From an uncultured Clostridia bacterium (GTDB taxonomy: Bacteria > Bacillota > Clostridia > TANB77 > CAG-465), in contig CALXBS010000011.1 in the NCBI GenBank assembly GCA_944386605.1, positions 1-41,064 of the forward strand: a DNA stretch of 41,064 nt, in the 5' to 3' direction. Positions within the stretch are counted from its first letter, which is position 1; each line of letters begins with the position of its first letter. The position numbers were made by a program, and so were the translations under genes. The notes below the pieces were generated by a model, which worked only from the letters and a program-made list of their open reading frames with translations, was not told where the DNA came from and did not search any database. Shown here in pieces: positions 7,301-16,254 of this stretch.

Positions 7301-8511
7301 TCTACAGTAACTCCATTTAATTCATAAGGAAAAGTTTCATTAGTATTTAATAAATTATACCCTTCTCTAACCTCCTGTGTAATCTCAGACAAATTCGACT
7401 CAATCTCAACATCTTTCATGTATCCATCGCTATCACATTCTACTTGTCCAAATTCCTCAACAGTTATCACTTCACTATCTATTGCTCTAGCATACTTTTT
7501 ATCACTTAGTATTCTTTCTTTTTCAAGACTGTTTTCTACAGATTCTTTTGCTGAAAGCGTTTCATTTTTTGCTACTAAAGTATCATCATAGATAGATTGT
7601 GTATCAGATTTGATTTGCTCTGTATCTGCTTTAGTAGTTTCAATTGAACTCTTCATACTAGATACTTCATTTTTCATAGTTTCAACTGATATTTTATCAT
7701 TAGATGTTTGAGTAGCATTCTTCTTTGCAATATTAGCTTGCTCTATTGCAATGTTTGCTTGCTTAGTAGCTTCATCTGAATTATCTTTTACTACTTTTGC
7801 AGTATTATCTATCTCTAATTTTGTTTCATCTATTTCTTGTTTTAAAGCATTTATATTCTTTTCTATATTAGTTACATTACTTTCACTTTTAGAAGCATTA
7901 TTTGCACTATTTTGTGCATTTTGTTCACTTACTTTTGCATTTGTTTCAGATGTCTCAATAGACTTTTTCATAGATTCAATTTCTGATCTATCTTTAGAAA
8001 CTTCATTAGCTATTTCGTTTATCTCTTCTTTTCTTTTATCTGCATTTAAATTATAATCATCTATTCCAATCTTAAAGATTTCTTGTAACTTTGCTAAATA
8101 AATTTCGTAAGAAGATGGATCTATTTCATTTGAATTTTCAATTTCAATATAATATGATCCTGCTCCTAAATTAAAAGATATTAAATTCGTTGTTACTCTT
8201 TGTAATAATTTTTCTTCTTGAATTTTTTGACCATAAACTCCAACAAAAAAATTTTTTCTAAAAGAATTTTTTTGCAGTACTTCGTGAGGCACTACACAAC
8301 TTCCTTCAATGATATCACTTTCAAATACTTTTTGTTCATATTCATTATTTATTACAAAAACAGCTTTTTTTACATTTAATTCATTCCAATTAGAATCAAA
8401 ATCAAAATTTAATATCACATAGTTATAACTGCCTGATATTATAGAATCTACATTATCCTCTTTTTCAATTTTATTTTGAGTTATTTTAAAATTTAATATA
8501 AGATTATTCAT
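4321..8511 (-). CDS. Baseplate upper/tail-fibre receptor-binding protein, 1396 aa
   Basis: Residues 1-150 are a beta-rich BppU-like domain that attaches to the baseplate. Residues about 150-330 are a long coiled coil rich in Asn, Lys and Glu, expected to trimerise. After it comes a module (SDKKYARAIDSE, then REGYNLLN..., DGSITLNGT, YEKFGASPSLNYPSE) which is repeated in diverged form about 500 residues later (SDSKYARALKTQ, REGYNFLK, DGSITINGT, WEQYGASPSLEYLSE). These repeats look like tandem carbohydrate-binding receptor modules. A final short coiled coil (ETKKENEDLTTRVSNLESQ) ends the fibre. The gene overlaps the next upstream one by eight bases. Confidence 0.8.
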   Translation of the reverse strand: MNNLILNFKITQNKIEKEDNVDSIISGSYNYVILNFDFDSNWNELNVKKAVFVINNEYEQKVFESDIIEGSCVVPHEVLQKNSFRKNFFVGVYGQKIQEEKLLQRVTTNLISFNLGAGSYYIEIENSNEIDPSSYEIYLAKLQEIFKIGIDDYNLNADKRKEEINEIANEVSKDRSEIESMKKSIETSETNAKVSEQNAQNSANNASKSESNVTNIEKNINALKQEIDETKLEIDNTAKVVKDNSDEATKQANIAIEQANIAKKNATQTSNDKISVETMKNEVSSMKSSIETTKADTEQIKSDTQSIYDDTLVAKNETLSAKESVENSLEKERILSDKKYARAIDSEVITVEEFGQVECDSDGYMKDVEIESNLSEITQEVREGYNLLNTNETFPYELNGVTVEKNRDGSITLNGTNLSNKNFPLSKYLEVSELVGKTMTLSIKTTGKGRFSNIGLKRYYADNTLVLESVENSVEKSITVENFNPTNTTEIGISAWVLANTVFENFTIYLMLVEGTEEKKYEKFGASPSLNYPSEFENMIKNISIRNSGKNLAYLNNVSTTNGYINTTNAKIAKAIAGKECTVSFNCSSEHTGVNQIQVRNLYNGKEYKVLKNMNYSSGNRIYSTFTPEHNGEIYLSGNLGSPYENVLYDIQLEIGNTATEFEHYNGYEDELTLPEGKFIGNFKGYKNYIKDNKVIKNLNIYKVDSNTGFTVNATDDNRVQFLTPVINDLKINLGNNDILSTITNDLAGSTASKKIRFWITLEELGTTSESTYQEHITALKNKLLNNVAEFLYPIENTEELNIENIDLPLFKRINNIFVEDLKLDFKYNISIEEYVEENNLSERKISDSKYARALKTQVEDESQAQVYAENDEVENLKIKGTELTQETREGYNFLKYPYTNTTKTSNGMGFTDNGDGSITINGTATDLATFSCQYSNKVSNDSKYTFITYGLPSDCYMNYYSVGAKYGESVGVYNYLLNPNVTEINLGCEIKVPAGVTVNNVTVFPMLVKGEYTRETIPVWEQYGASPSLEYLSEIKVANKQNIQITKNNLFDLSKVTSTNHVTISDEILTTNALNSFGNFKLNYPMLLIKNNVYLSFDVRLVSGTASSLNIARFNDYLADVIKLDSVGSLQISSNWTRVKFKVELEENFNLKNIWIQIGTATSAVLEVKNIMISYYDVDYEEYYNINNVTVPLENKALEGYADTIDRENKVQNKLVHEVVLIGTENWQMSYGTGMFHLAKFTNIKVPLDNRQGICNYFKFNSINSGMYNLLQDGEFAIQRYLESSNLFFKCLQFSTVEEWKAKLQALYQAGTPVKVYYVVETPVEEPLSEEVQQELDKFKLYDDLNNVFIDKGSLSFTYNKSLSKAFEETKKENEDLTTRVSNLESQILNLLGGS

Positions 8512-9025
8512 CTTTCACCTCGTAAATTTGCAAAAAATTGCTACCTTGTCTAACATTCAAACTTATATCGTTTTCTACTTCTATTTCTATTCTTATTTCA
8601 TCATCTTCTTGCAAAGCAACTATTTTTGAGTTATTAACAGTGTCCCAGTCGCTTTTTTGAATTGCTGATAATATCACCTTTTCTTGATTGTTTCTCGCAA
8701 CAATAACCTTTATTAATTTATAAGGCTTATTACTTGAATACATAAATTCTACTGAAAAACTTATTAAAGCATTCATATTTTTATTGACTGTTATAATACC
8801 ATTTTCATACGTAAAGTTTTGGTTTTCTTCAACTATATCAAAAATTAATTTACTTGAATTAGTTGTAAAACTTTGACTTTGTGACTTATATAAACTAATT
8901 TTACTTTTAGTATAAAGATCATTTATATTTTTTTTGATTTGGTTCATATCACTAGCAGTAACTTTGTTTTCATCAGGCAAATTAGAATTAGTATTAATGT
9001 CTACTTTATCATTATATGTTATCAT
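8504..9025 (-). CDS. Tail/baseplate fibre protein with C1q/TNF-like fold
   Basis: A 173-residue protein. The N-terminal segment (DKVDINTNSNLPDENKVTASDMNQIKKNIN) is a motif commonly seen at the start of phage fibre proteins that attach to virions. The remaining 130 residues alternate short beta-strand-like segments (FTYENGIITV, ALISFSVEFMY, EIRIEIEVENDI, NFLQIYEV) in the manner of trimeric C1q/TNF-like tips. It overlaps both neighbours (ATG/stop coupling at 9025), so it is made with them as part of the host-recognition apparatus. The fold assignment is by pattern, not by motif. Confidence 0.55.
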   Translation of the reverse strand: MITYNDKVDINTNSNLPDENKVTASDMNQIKKNINDLYTKSKISLYKSQSQSFTTNSSKLIFDIVEENQNFTYENGIITVNKNMNALISFSVEFMYSSNKPYKLIKVIVARNNQEKVILSAIQKSDWDTVNNSKIVALQEDDEIRIEIEVENDISLNVRQGSNFLQIYEVKDE

Positions 9026-10845
9026 TACATCACCTCTATTTTTTGAGAAATTTTATAATATTTTTGAGAAACTAAATTTATATCTATATTCAGAAAAATA
9101 ATATCTAGATTGTTGTTACAAATTTGTATTTGTTTTATATCTTTATTAGCTTTAAAAACAGAAGTTATCGTTGCAACATTTTCATTTATTGTAATATTTG
9201 ATATATTTATACTTTCAAAAGAATTATCACTAAAAATTAGTTTTACTTTATTTACATAAAAATCTTTATATTTTTTATTCATAATACTATTTACTAATTT
9301 TTTATTTAAATCAGGATTTAGTTCACTCTTTACTATATTTTCATTATTAAAAATATAACTATAAATAAAGTTAATGAATAAATTTTCATATATGTTTTTC
9401 TCTATAGATTTAGCTTCTTGTAGCATTTCTAAATTAGTTTCAGAAACTAAAGTTTGCTTAATTAAATCAATGTCGTTTAGCACTGAATTTTCAATATTTG
9501 CAGTTGCCATTATAACATTTTCATTTGTACTTAAATTATATAAATTTTTAGAAAATAATAATTCATTTGTATTATTATAGATGTTTACGTAACTTGGTTT
9601 TAAACAATTTAATTCATCTAAAACATTTAATTCTGATTTTACATAATAAGTTGTATTGCACTGATTAGCTACTTGAACATAAAAATTATATTTATTATTT
9701 TCTTTATTAATAATAAATACATTTAATCCAACAAGTTCAGAAATTTGAGCTTCACAAACTTGTTCTTCTATTATTTCATTATTTTCTAAAATACTTCCGA
9801 TTTTTATTTCTAAAGTTGAATCATTTACATCTTGTGAAATTGTTTTATAAATTATATAAAATATCTTATAATCAACTTTTTTTAAGCTTATTTTTGAAGG
9901 CAAACTAATAAAATCTGCTACATCTGTATATATTAAGCTAACAATATTATTTTTTTTATGGAAAATAGAAAAAGTTTCTTTACTGTTAGAAGTTTGACTT
10001 ATAGCATAAAAGCTTTCATTTTCAGATATTATTTTCCCATCCGCACTTTTCATATTAGCAATTTCACTACTAACATAAAAATTTGTAAAGCTATTATTCG
10101 AAAATTTTATTTCTGTATAATAATTCATTCCATTACTACTTTTAAATCCACAACAAATAAAGTTTAAATTATCTTCTTGCCAATTTACAATTGCGTCTGT
10201 AGTTAAGAAATATGGATACTCATTTGTTAAAAACTCATTCCATTCGTTTTCACTACCAACTTTTATTTTTAGCAATGTAACTAATAAATTATTAACATAA
10301 TTTTCGTCTGGTACAGTAGAAAAAATTAAATATTCACTAGCAATTGGATTTTTTCTTAATAAAGTAAAATTGTTAGCTTGTTGCGTATAAGATTGTAAAT
10401 TATAACTTTGCCTTAAAATCACTTTATAATCTCCATCCGATTTTAAAAAGAAATTATTTAACATAATAAAACGTTTCACACCATTTTTGTTATCAATCCC
10501 GAAAATTTGATTTTTCTCATCTTTTTCTAATATCATAAATTCGCTAAAATCTGTTCCAGAAGAAAATTGCTTTAAATTCTTTAATATATTAAAATCTCTA
10601 TCAAATAATATAATAAATCCTTTTGTGTTATTTGATAGCATATAATATCCATAAACAGCAATAAAATCTTCTACTTCTAAACTACCTTTAATATAATATC
10701 CTTCTGAAAAATTTACTTTTAGATATGAATTTAAATTATTATTTATACTTTTTATTTCTTGAAAATTTGGAATATTAGAAATATCATCTAACTCCAATTT
10801 TCCACAAATAAATTTTAAAAGTTTATTTTTAAATGCTTCTGTCAT
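9025..10845 (-). CDS. Uncharacterised baseplate protein, 606 aa
   Basis: I do not recognise this protein. Its position, between the baseplate hub and the receptor-binding proteins, and its beta-rich, aromatic, Asn-rich sequence suggest a structural tail-tip component. Repeated motifs such as GYYML...GFIILFDRDFN, NEYPYFLTTDAIVNW and FYAISQTSNS are spaced like blades of a beta-propeller. The C-terminal 120 residues (VNKVKLIFSDNSFESINISNITI...) form a separate small beta domain. No catalytic motif is visible. The stop overlaps the next ATG. Confidence 0.55.
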   Translation of the reverse strand: MTEAFKNKLLKFICGKLELDDISNIPNFQEIKSINNNLNSYLKVNFSEGYYIKGSLEVEDFIAVYGYYMLSNNTKGFIILFDRDFNILKNLKQFSSGTDFSEFMILEKDEKNQIFGIDNKNGVKRFIMLNNFFLKSDGDYKVILRQSYNLQSYTQQANNFTLLRKNPIASEYLIFSTVPDENYVNNLLVTLLKIKVGSENEWNEFLTNEYPYFLTTDAIVNWQEDNLNFICCGFKSSNGMNYYTEIKFSNNSFTNFYVSSEIANMKSADGKIISENESFYAISQTSNSKETFSIFHKKNNIVSLIYTDVADFISLPSKISLKKVDYKIFYIIYKTISQDVNDSTLEIKIGSILENNEIIEEQVCEAQISELVGLNVFIINKENNKYNFYVQVANQCNTTYYVKSELNVLDELNCLKPSYVNIYNNTNELLFSKNLYNLSTNENVIMATANIENSVLNDIDLIKQTLVSETNLEMLQEAKSIEKNIYENLFINFIYSYIFNNENIVKSELNPDLNKKLVNSIMNKKYKDFYVNKVKLIFSDNSFESINISNITINENVATITSVFKANKDIKQIQICNNNLDIIFLNIDINLVSQKYYKISQKIEVM

Positions 10846-10858
10846 TTTTTCACCTTTT

Positions 10859-12358
10859 TTAATTATTTAATGGTACTTGCAATCCAGTTTGTAAGATATT
10901 ATCTGATTCAATATCTATCTCTTCTATTTTTAAATCTTTAAAAATAATATCTATTTTTTTCATAATATCAATATTTCTATCTACAAATTCATCTTTTTCT
11001 ATGTTTCCTTTTGCTTTTCTACGTTGATTATCAAAATAATTGATACTATTTTCTGCATTGAAATTTCCTGAAAGTTCATAAGTATAGAAAGTTATTATCT
11101 CTTCATTTGCTTGAACAACTTCTATCGTCTTACTTTTTACTAAATACTCTTTAGATAAAAATTCTAAATCTTTAACATCTATATCAAATTTTACTTTATG
11201 ACCAAGACTTAAAATATCTTTATCTTTAGTTTTTATTGTTAATAAAACTTCAACTTTTCCTTTGAATTTTAGATATGTCTGAGCTACTTTCAAAAGTTGA
11301 TCTTTAATTAATAAATCATTTCGATCTTCATATCTAGTAATGACACCACTTCTGTTTAATGAAGTTGCAATTCTTTGTGATTCTGTTATATCATATACAA
11401 CTTCTCTACTTTTAATAATTGAAGTATAATTTACTTCAATTTTAGTTCCAACGCTGTCAATATTTAAATCTTCATTTTTATAAAATATATTTGAATTACT
11501 AGTATAATAATAATCTGCATAAATTCCTAAATCTTTCTCAGATTCAGTAGCAACTATTTTATTTTCTCGATTTACTTTCAAAGAATTTATAGTTGCTATT
11601 TTTTGTGACATAGAATATACATTATCATATCCATTCGCATAAACATTTTCTATTACATCATTTTCAGAATATACATTTTCTGATATAATTTCTTGTTTAT
11701 TTCTATAATCATTTGAATTAAATGAAAAATACATATCTACAATATTATTTTCTTCAAAATATTCAGCAGTATATTTTACATTCTCATCTTCTTCTAATTC
11801 TTCTATATCATAAAAATCAATCGCAGTTGTATCTTTATCAATAATTCTTGTAGTCCAAAGCGTACCAGAAATTTCAGATAAATATTGCAATACGTCAAAA
11901 GCTGATTGATCTAATGTAGAATAAGCTCCGATTATAGAAGTATCTGCAAAATTTAAATTTCCAACTACGAATCCATATTCAGAAACACTATCAATTACTT
12001 TTTCTATTGCCTCTTTTACTGTTTTATCTTTTATAACAAAATCTAAATTTTTACCTTCTGTTAATAAAGTTTTAAAATCTAATGCTTGTATTGTTGCAAA
12101 TTTTGGATATCTTGGATTTAAACTTAAATTTCCACTATTTTTACTAAAACCGCAAAAATATAATTTTTCGTCTTTATAAATATCAACTCTTGTATATGAT
12201 TTTGGTACATAAAAATTATTTACATAATCTTTTGAAACTTCCCAATTTGCTGGATATACATTGTTCAATATAACGGAAGAAGTGTTTAAAAATTCTTCTT
12301 TTATACTAAAATTTCTTGAAATAATTACTTCTTGTTCATCTATATAAACTTTAAACAT
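10859..12358 (-). CDS. Baseplate hub / tail-associated protein (gp27/XkdQ-like)
   Basis: This 499-residue protein follows the tape measure, where siphoviruses and myoviruses encode the tail-tip hub. It starts with an immunoglobulin-like tail segment (FKVYIDEQEVI...) with PANWEVSKDYVNNFYVPKSYTRV, then KFATIQALDFKTLLTEG. A domain follows with DVLQYLSEISGTLW, typical of gpD/gp27 hub rings. The C-terminal part (LSLGHKVKFDIDVKDLEFLSKEYLVKS) resembles the hub OB/insert region. No peptidase domain is attached, so the lytic tail function may be elsewhere or absent. Confidence 0.65.
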   Translation of the reverse strand: MFKVYIDEQEVIISRNFSIKEEFLNTSSVILNNVYPANWEVSKDYVNNFYVPKSYTRVDIYKDEKLYFCGFSKNSGNLSLNPRYPKFATIQALDFKTLLTEGKNLDFVIKDKTVKEAIEKVIDSVSEYGFVVGNLNFADTSIIGAYSTLDQSAFDVLQYLSEISGTLWTTRIIDKDTTAIDFYDIEELEEDENVKYTAEYFEENNIVDMYFSFNSNDYRNKQEIISENVYSENDVIENVYANGYDNVYSMSQKIATINSLKVNRENKIVATESEKDLGIYADYYYTSNSNIFYKNEDLNIDSVGTKIEVNYTSIIKSREVVYDITESQRIATSLNRSGVITRYEDRNDLLIKDQLLKVAQTYLKFKGKVEVLLTIKTKDKDILSLGHKVKFDIDVKDLEFLSKEYLVKSKTIEVVQANEEIITFYTYELSGNFNAENSINYFDNQRRKAKGNIEKDEFVDRNIDIMKKIDIIFKDLKIEEIDIESDNILQTGLQVPLNN

Positions 12359-12370
12359 CTAAACACTCCT

Positions 12371-14264
12371 TTATCTTCCGTAATTGTAAGAATTTTTTGA
12401 ACCATTTGAGAAAGTTTTTGTTTGACTTACTAATTGCCCTAATGGGTCAAATTCCATACTATTATTTACATATACATTTACATTTGAATGATAGTTATTA
12501 CTTGTGCTATTTTTTAATTGAGGTGATACATCAAAAGTACTACTAAAAGCTTTATCTATATCAGATTCCATGCTTTCAATTCCATCAATCCATCCTTCAT
12601 CTATATTAACACCAACGTCAAACATTACTTTTGAAGGTGAATGTATACCAAAAATACCAAGTATTCCATCTATAATACCACTTGCAAATCCTGATATTTT
12701 TTCCCAAATCCAGCTTGCCATGCTTTTGATTCCGTTCCCATAAGCCCAAAACTAAATTTACACCTATATCCCAAATCATCGAAGGCAAACTAGCTAGTCC
12801 TTTCAAAATAGCAATTACAATTTCTGGCAAAGCCATAACTAATTGAGGAATAGCTTGTAATATTCCTGCAATCAATTTAACAATTAATTCAATTCCCATT
12901 AAAACCAATTTCGGCAAATTATCTACTATTGCACTAATTAATTTATCTATAATAACAGGAATTTTTTCAATTAATATTGGAATAGCTGAAATTAATCCAT
13001 CTGCTAATCCCATAACCAATTGAATAGCTGCGTCTATTACTAAATCAATATTTTCTAATATTCCTAAAACTAATGTAATCACACATTGAATTGCTTGTGG
13101 AATTAGTTGAGGCAACATTGAAGCAATACCTTTTATCAATTCACTAAGTACTGTAATTCCAGCTTGTAAAATTTGTGGCAAATAAGTTATTAAACCTGTA
13201 ATCAAAGATTGTATTGCTTGTAATGCAATAGGAACCAATTGTGGCAACATAACAATAATACCATTAATTAATTCAGTAAGAATTGTTATTCCAGCCTGCA
13301 AAAGCTGTGGTAAATAAGTTATTAAGCCATTCGAAATTTGTGTTAAAATCTCTTTTCCTAAATTTAAAAATTCTGGTAAAGCTTGCATAAATCCACTCAT
13401 CAAATCTGGAATAGCCTCTTTAACTATACGAACTATATTAGAAACTACATCTGTTGCAGTTTCAACTACCTGATTTAAATTTCCTGAACCACTCAAAAAA
13501 TTATTCCATGACGCACTTAAAGATGACATACTTCCTTGCAAAGTATCAGTAGCTTCATTTGCAGTTGTTTCAGTAATTCCTAATTCTTCTTGAATTACAT
13601 GTATTGCTTGATATACATCATTTAAACTTGATATATCATATTCAATACCTGAAATTGCAGTTGCGTCTTGAAGCAATCTTTCCATTTCAGCTTGTGTTCC
13701 GGCCGTAACCTAATTTAAGGTTATCAAGCATAGTATAATTTTGTTTAGCAAATCCGTTGATAAGCGTCTTGAATAGATTCTATTGCTGTTCCCATCTTAT
13801 TAGCATTATCTGACATATCTATAATAGCCATGTCAGTAACCTCAGCTGCTTTGATAGTATCATTTCCTAAACTCTGCAAAAGACTAGCACTAAAACTTGT
13901 TGCAGTTTTCATATAGTCTATTGCTGATAAACCAGCTGTTTTGTAAGCTTTGTTAGCATTTTCTATTACTGTTTCACTTGCATTTCCAAGCTCATTAACA
14001 AAAAGTGTTTCTATACCACCTACCTGTTGCTCGAGTTCACCTCTAGCGTTAACACTTGCAGTTACTAAACCTGCAAACGCTGCAGTTACTGAAGCAGTTG
14101 AAGCCATTATTCCTTTTGTAATACCACTTACACTTTTTTTAAGACCACTTGCAATATTTGAAGAGAATTTATTAATTTTCTTTTCATTTTCTTTTAAGTT
14201 CTTATCTAGATCCTTTGAATCTCCTTTAAATTCAAATTCAATTTCTCCGTCCCTTTGTAGCCAT
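12371..14264 (-). CDS. Tape measure protein, four +1 shifts at CGG (629 aa)
   Basis: The tape measure sets tail length and helps DNA entry. The frame starts at ATG 14262-14264. It meets in-frame CGG at 14247-14249, 13754-13756, 13699-13701 and 12732-12734; at each one, skipping the C (read GGA, Gly) restores one continuous 629-residue protein. The repaired joints match well-known tape-measure motifs: AYQ-G-FAKQNYTMLDNLKLGYG-G-T at the second and third sites and GLWE-G-IKSMASW at the fourth. The middle carries two 43-residue hydrophobic repeats (ITYLPQ(L/I)LQAGIT(I/V)L), and the end has GIFGIHSPSKVM, a typical C-terminal motif. Without the shifts only fragments of 8 to 355 residues would be made. 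At about 0.15 nm per residue it predicts a tail near 90-95 nm. Confidence 0.88.
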
Positions 14265-14280
14265 AGTTATCACTTCCTAA

Positions 14281-14763
14281 CTATGTAGCAGACACTTCTT
14301 CACCTTTTCCGTTAATATTGAGTACTAACGAATATTCTGCTGAATCTTCAGCAGCACCACCTAAATCTGAAAATTCTAAGTTGACAGGTACTTGATATTT
14401 TTTATAAGTTAAAACACCTTCTTCAACAGCTTCAATTAATTCAAATTGCACTAATTGATTATTAAATTGAGCAACAGTGCCTTGTTTAATCAAAGCATGA
14501 ATATTACCTAAAGTTTTCTGAATTGCAACATTATTCATATCAATCTTTACTGTACATTCAATTGCTAAAGAAACACCAGTAATAATACTTCTTTTGATTG
14601 CGTCACAAAACACAAAAAAGTCTTGTTTTTCGAAATCTGTTGTCAATCCAACTTCAGATGTAGTACACATTTCTGTAAATGTAGGCGTTGAAGTTGTTCC
14701 TGTATTTAAAGCTAATTTTTTTATAATTTCTCTATTATTTAAGAAATGTTGAAAATTTATCAT
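14281..14763 (-). CDS. Major tail protein (tail tube)
   Basis: This 160-residue protein lies directly upstream of the tape measure and downstream of the connector genes, the standard tail-tube slot. The N-terminal region (NNREIIKKLALNTG--TPTFTEMCTTSEVGLTTDFEK) resembles tail-tube proteins of A118-like phages. It is small compared with many relatives and has no added Ig domain. Only 16 bases separate it from the tape measure start, so the usual tail-chaperone pair is absent here; a candidate pair is found at 22701-23532. Confidence 0.7.
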   Translation of the reverse strand: MINFQHFLNNREIIKKLALNTGTTSTPTFTEMCTTSEVGLTTDFEKQDFFVFCDAIKRSIITGVSLAIECTVKIDMNNVAIQKTLGNIHALIKQGTVAQFNNQLVQFELIEAVEEGVLTYKKYQVPVNLEFSDLGGAAEDSAEYSLVLNINGKGEEVSAT

Positions 14764-14764
14764 T

Positions 14765-15211
14765 TTATATGTTCTCCTTTCTAAAAACCTTTGTTATAAT
14801 GCATTGAAGAGTCAGCATATAGCTGACTCTTCTAATATCTTGATAATTTATTGTTTGTGGGTTTGAATATTGTTTAAAAATCATTTTCCATTTATCTTTA
14901 TATTTTTTATTTTCTTCTTCTACTTGATAATCACGATATACACTTTGACCTATTAAATGCCCTAATAAACTAGCAGTATTTTTAGCTTCTCTTATTGAAT
15001 CTGAAAAAATATTAATCTCAAAATAATCATTTAATGAATCAACATTTCCAAAAAAAACGACTTTTTCCCCGTCATTTTCCTGAACGACAATTACTTTAGT
15101 ATCTCTATAATTTGTGCTATATTCAGATTTAACAATATAATCGTTTTCAACTAATTCAGATATATAGTCTATTAAAACATCTAATTTTGTTATCTTTTTA
15201 TTTGATTCCAT
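14765..15211 (-). CDS. Tail terminator / minor capsid 3-like protein
   Basis: A 148-residue protein with an alpha/beta pattern (LDVLIDYISELVENDYIV ... KVVFFGNVDSLNDYFEINIFSDS...A..TASLLGHLIGQ). In A118-like phages this position, just before the tail-tube gene, holds the tail-terminator or Minor_capsid_3 protein that closes the top of the tail. The start overlaps the end of the previous gene by 14 bases, suggesting translational coupling. Assignment rests on order, size and predicted fold. Confidence 0.55.
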   Translation of the reverse strand: MESNKKITKLDVLIDYISELVENDYIVKSEYSTNYRDTKVIVVQENDGEKVVFFGNVDSLNDYFEINIFSDSIREAKNTASLLGHLIGQSVYRDYQVEEENKKYKDKWKMIFKQYSNPQTINYQDIRRVSYMLTLQCIITKVFRKENI

Positions 15212-15557
15212 ATCTTTTTATTGCCTCCGTTTTAATTTTTGATCCTTTCTTTTTCCATGTATCTTCATACCAGAAAGACATAGTTCCAGGCTCACTCCAA
15301 TTAACAGATGAAACTCTATCTTCTAAGTCCCATATATATGAAGAATAATCGGTATATGAGCCTATAATATATGAACTATCTCTTTTTCTAACACCTGCAG
15401 AGTCACTAGTTAATCTTGTATCTCCGTCTAATTTAGGTATTTTTTTAATAGATGAATCTAATGTTATTCTTGCTATAGCATACATAATCTTGTCAGGCGA
15501 TTTCTCTACTATTTCAAGATTTTTCTTTATAAATTTTACTTTCGCTTGAACTCTCAT
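15198..15557 (-). CDS. Minor capsid 2-like head-tail protein
   Basis: This 119-residue basic protein has the pattern of HK97 gp10-like / Minor_capsid_2 proteins: an N-terminal helix, then LDSSIKKIPKLDGDTRLTSDS and SYTDYSSYIWDLEDRVSSVNW...PGTMSFWYEDTWKKK, where short-chain relatives keep Y-A-...-GT-..W. It is encoded between connector and terminator genes and shares its start/stop base with the gene upstream. It probably joins head and tail. Confidence 0.6.
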   Translation of the reverse strand: MRVQAKVKFIKKNLEIVEKSPDKIMYAIARITLDSSIKKIPKLDGDTRLTSDSAGVRKRDSSYIIGSYTDYSSYIWDLEDRVSSVNWSEPGTMSFWYEDTWKKKGSKIKTEAIKRYGIK

Positions 15558-15862
15558 TATTTTACCGCCAAAACATTAAATTCAACTCTATTAAATATCC
15601 AAGCACCTTGTACTTTTAAAATAGAGTATGTTTTCTCTCTAAATTTTAATTGATCACCTTTTTGTGCTAAACATAGACGATGTACTATAAAATAGCCTTG
15701 AGCTTCTGGTACTGTTTGTAAGCCAAATTTTACAAGTTCATCCACTCCAAACGGACAAACTTTAATAGGTATTTCTCTTATATCTTCATCATCATAATAG
15801 TTTTTACTAGGCTTTCTATTTCTCATTACTAAAATTGCTTTCATACCATTAATTAGAAACAT
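15557..15862 (-). CDS. Minor capsid 1-like / head closure protein
   Basis: A 101-residue protein with KAILVMRNRKPSKNYYDDEDIREIPIKVCPFG and a C-terminal segment (YSILKVQGAWIFNRVEFNVLAVK) typical of small beta-barrel head-closure (stopper) proteins of A118-like phages. Start and stop codons abut those of both neighbours. The assignment rests on size, order and beta-rich pattern. Confidence 0.55.
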   Translation of the reverse strand: MFLINGMKAILVMRNRKPSKNYYDDEDIREIPIKVCPFGVDELVKFGLQTVPEAQGYFIVHRLCLAQKGDQLKFREKTYSILKVQGAWIFNRVEFNVLAVK

Positions 15863-16239
15863 TAATATCCTCCAAATGGTATATTTAAACTCATATTTGA
15901 GTTCATTGTATTACCTCTGTACAAAAATCCAGCATTTGCTAAAATTCGTAATGCTAAAGTAGAATAATCGGATTTTAATTTTGCTTTCATAGGTCCTGCA
16001 GATAACTCTTTATCAAAGTCCACAAAAGGTATATCATGCTCTAACATAAATCGTAATTGTTCCATAGAAGCCTCTTTAACAGAAAAAGGGACGTTGTTTT
16101 CGTCCCAATTTTGTCTATATCGTAATCCTATTTTTGAAAAAATCATTTCACAAACCCAATCGATTTTATATGATGATATATCAAACTCATCATATTCAAT
16201 ATACTTCGTTTTAAATTCCTCTATTGTGAAGTATCTCAT
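15862..16239 (-). CDS. Head-tail connector (adaptor) protein
   Basis: This 125-residue, mostly helical protein directly follows the major capsid gene in the reading direction, the position of the gp6/gp15-like adaptor that attaches to the portal. It begins with MRYFTIEEFKTKYIEYDEFDISSYKIDWVCEMI, a helical hairpin pattern typical of adaptors. The C-terminal 30 residues contain TLALRILANAGFLYRGNTMN, which probably contacts the closure protein. Confidence 0.6.
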   Translation of the reverse strand: MRYFTIEEFKTKYIEYDEFDISSYKIDWVCEMIFSKIGLRYRQNWDENNVPFSVKEASMEQLRFMLEHDIPFVDFDKELSAGPMKAKLKSDYSTLALRILANAGFLYRGNTMNSNMSLNIPFGGY

Positions 16240-16254
16240 GTTATCACATCCTTG

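Noticed and set aside
12732-12739. Homopolymer (GGG) sequencing error as the cause of the fourth tape-measure break
   Set aside because: Removing a G from the nearby GGG also restores the frame (GLWNGI), but the same site has an in-frame CGG, and the other five sites are not in homopolymers, so one explanation covers all.
12371-14264. Tape measure as a random pseudogene
   Set aside because: All four breaks have the same cause (+1 at in-frame CGG), the repaired frame keeps conserved motifs, and no other stop or indel exists in nearly 1.9 kb. Decay cannot be excluded without population data, but is the weaker explanation.
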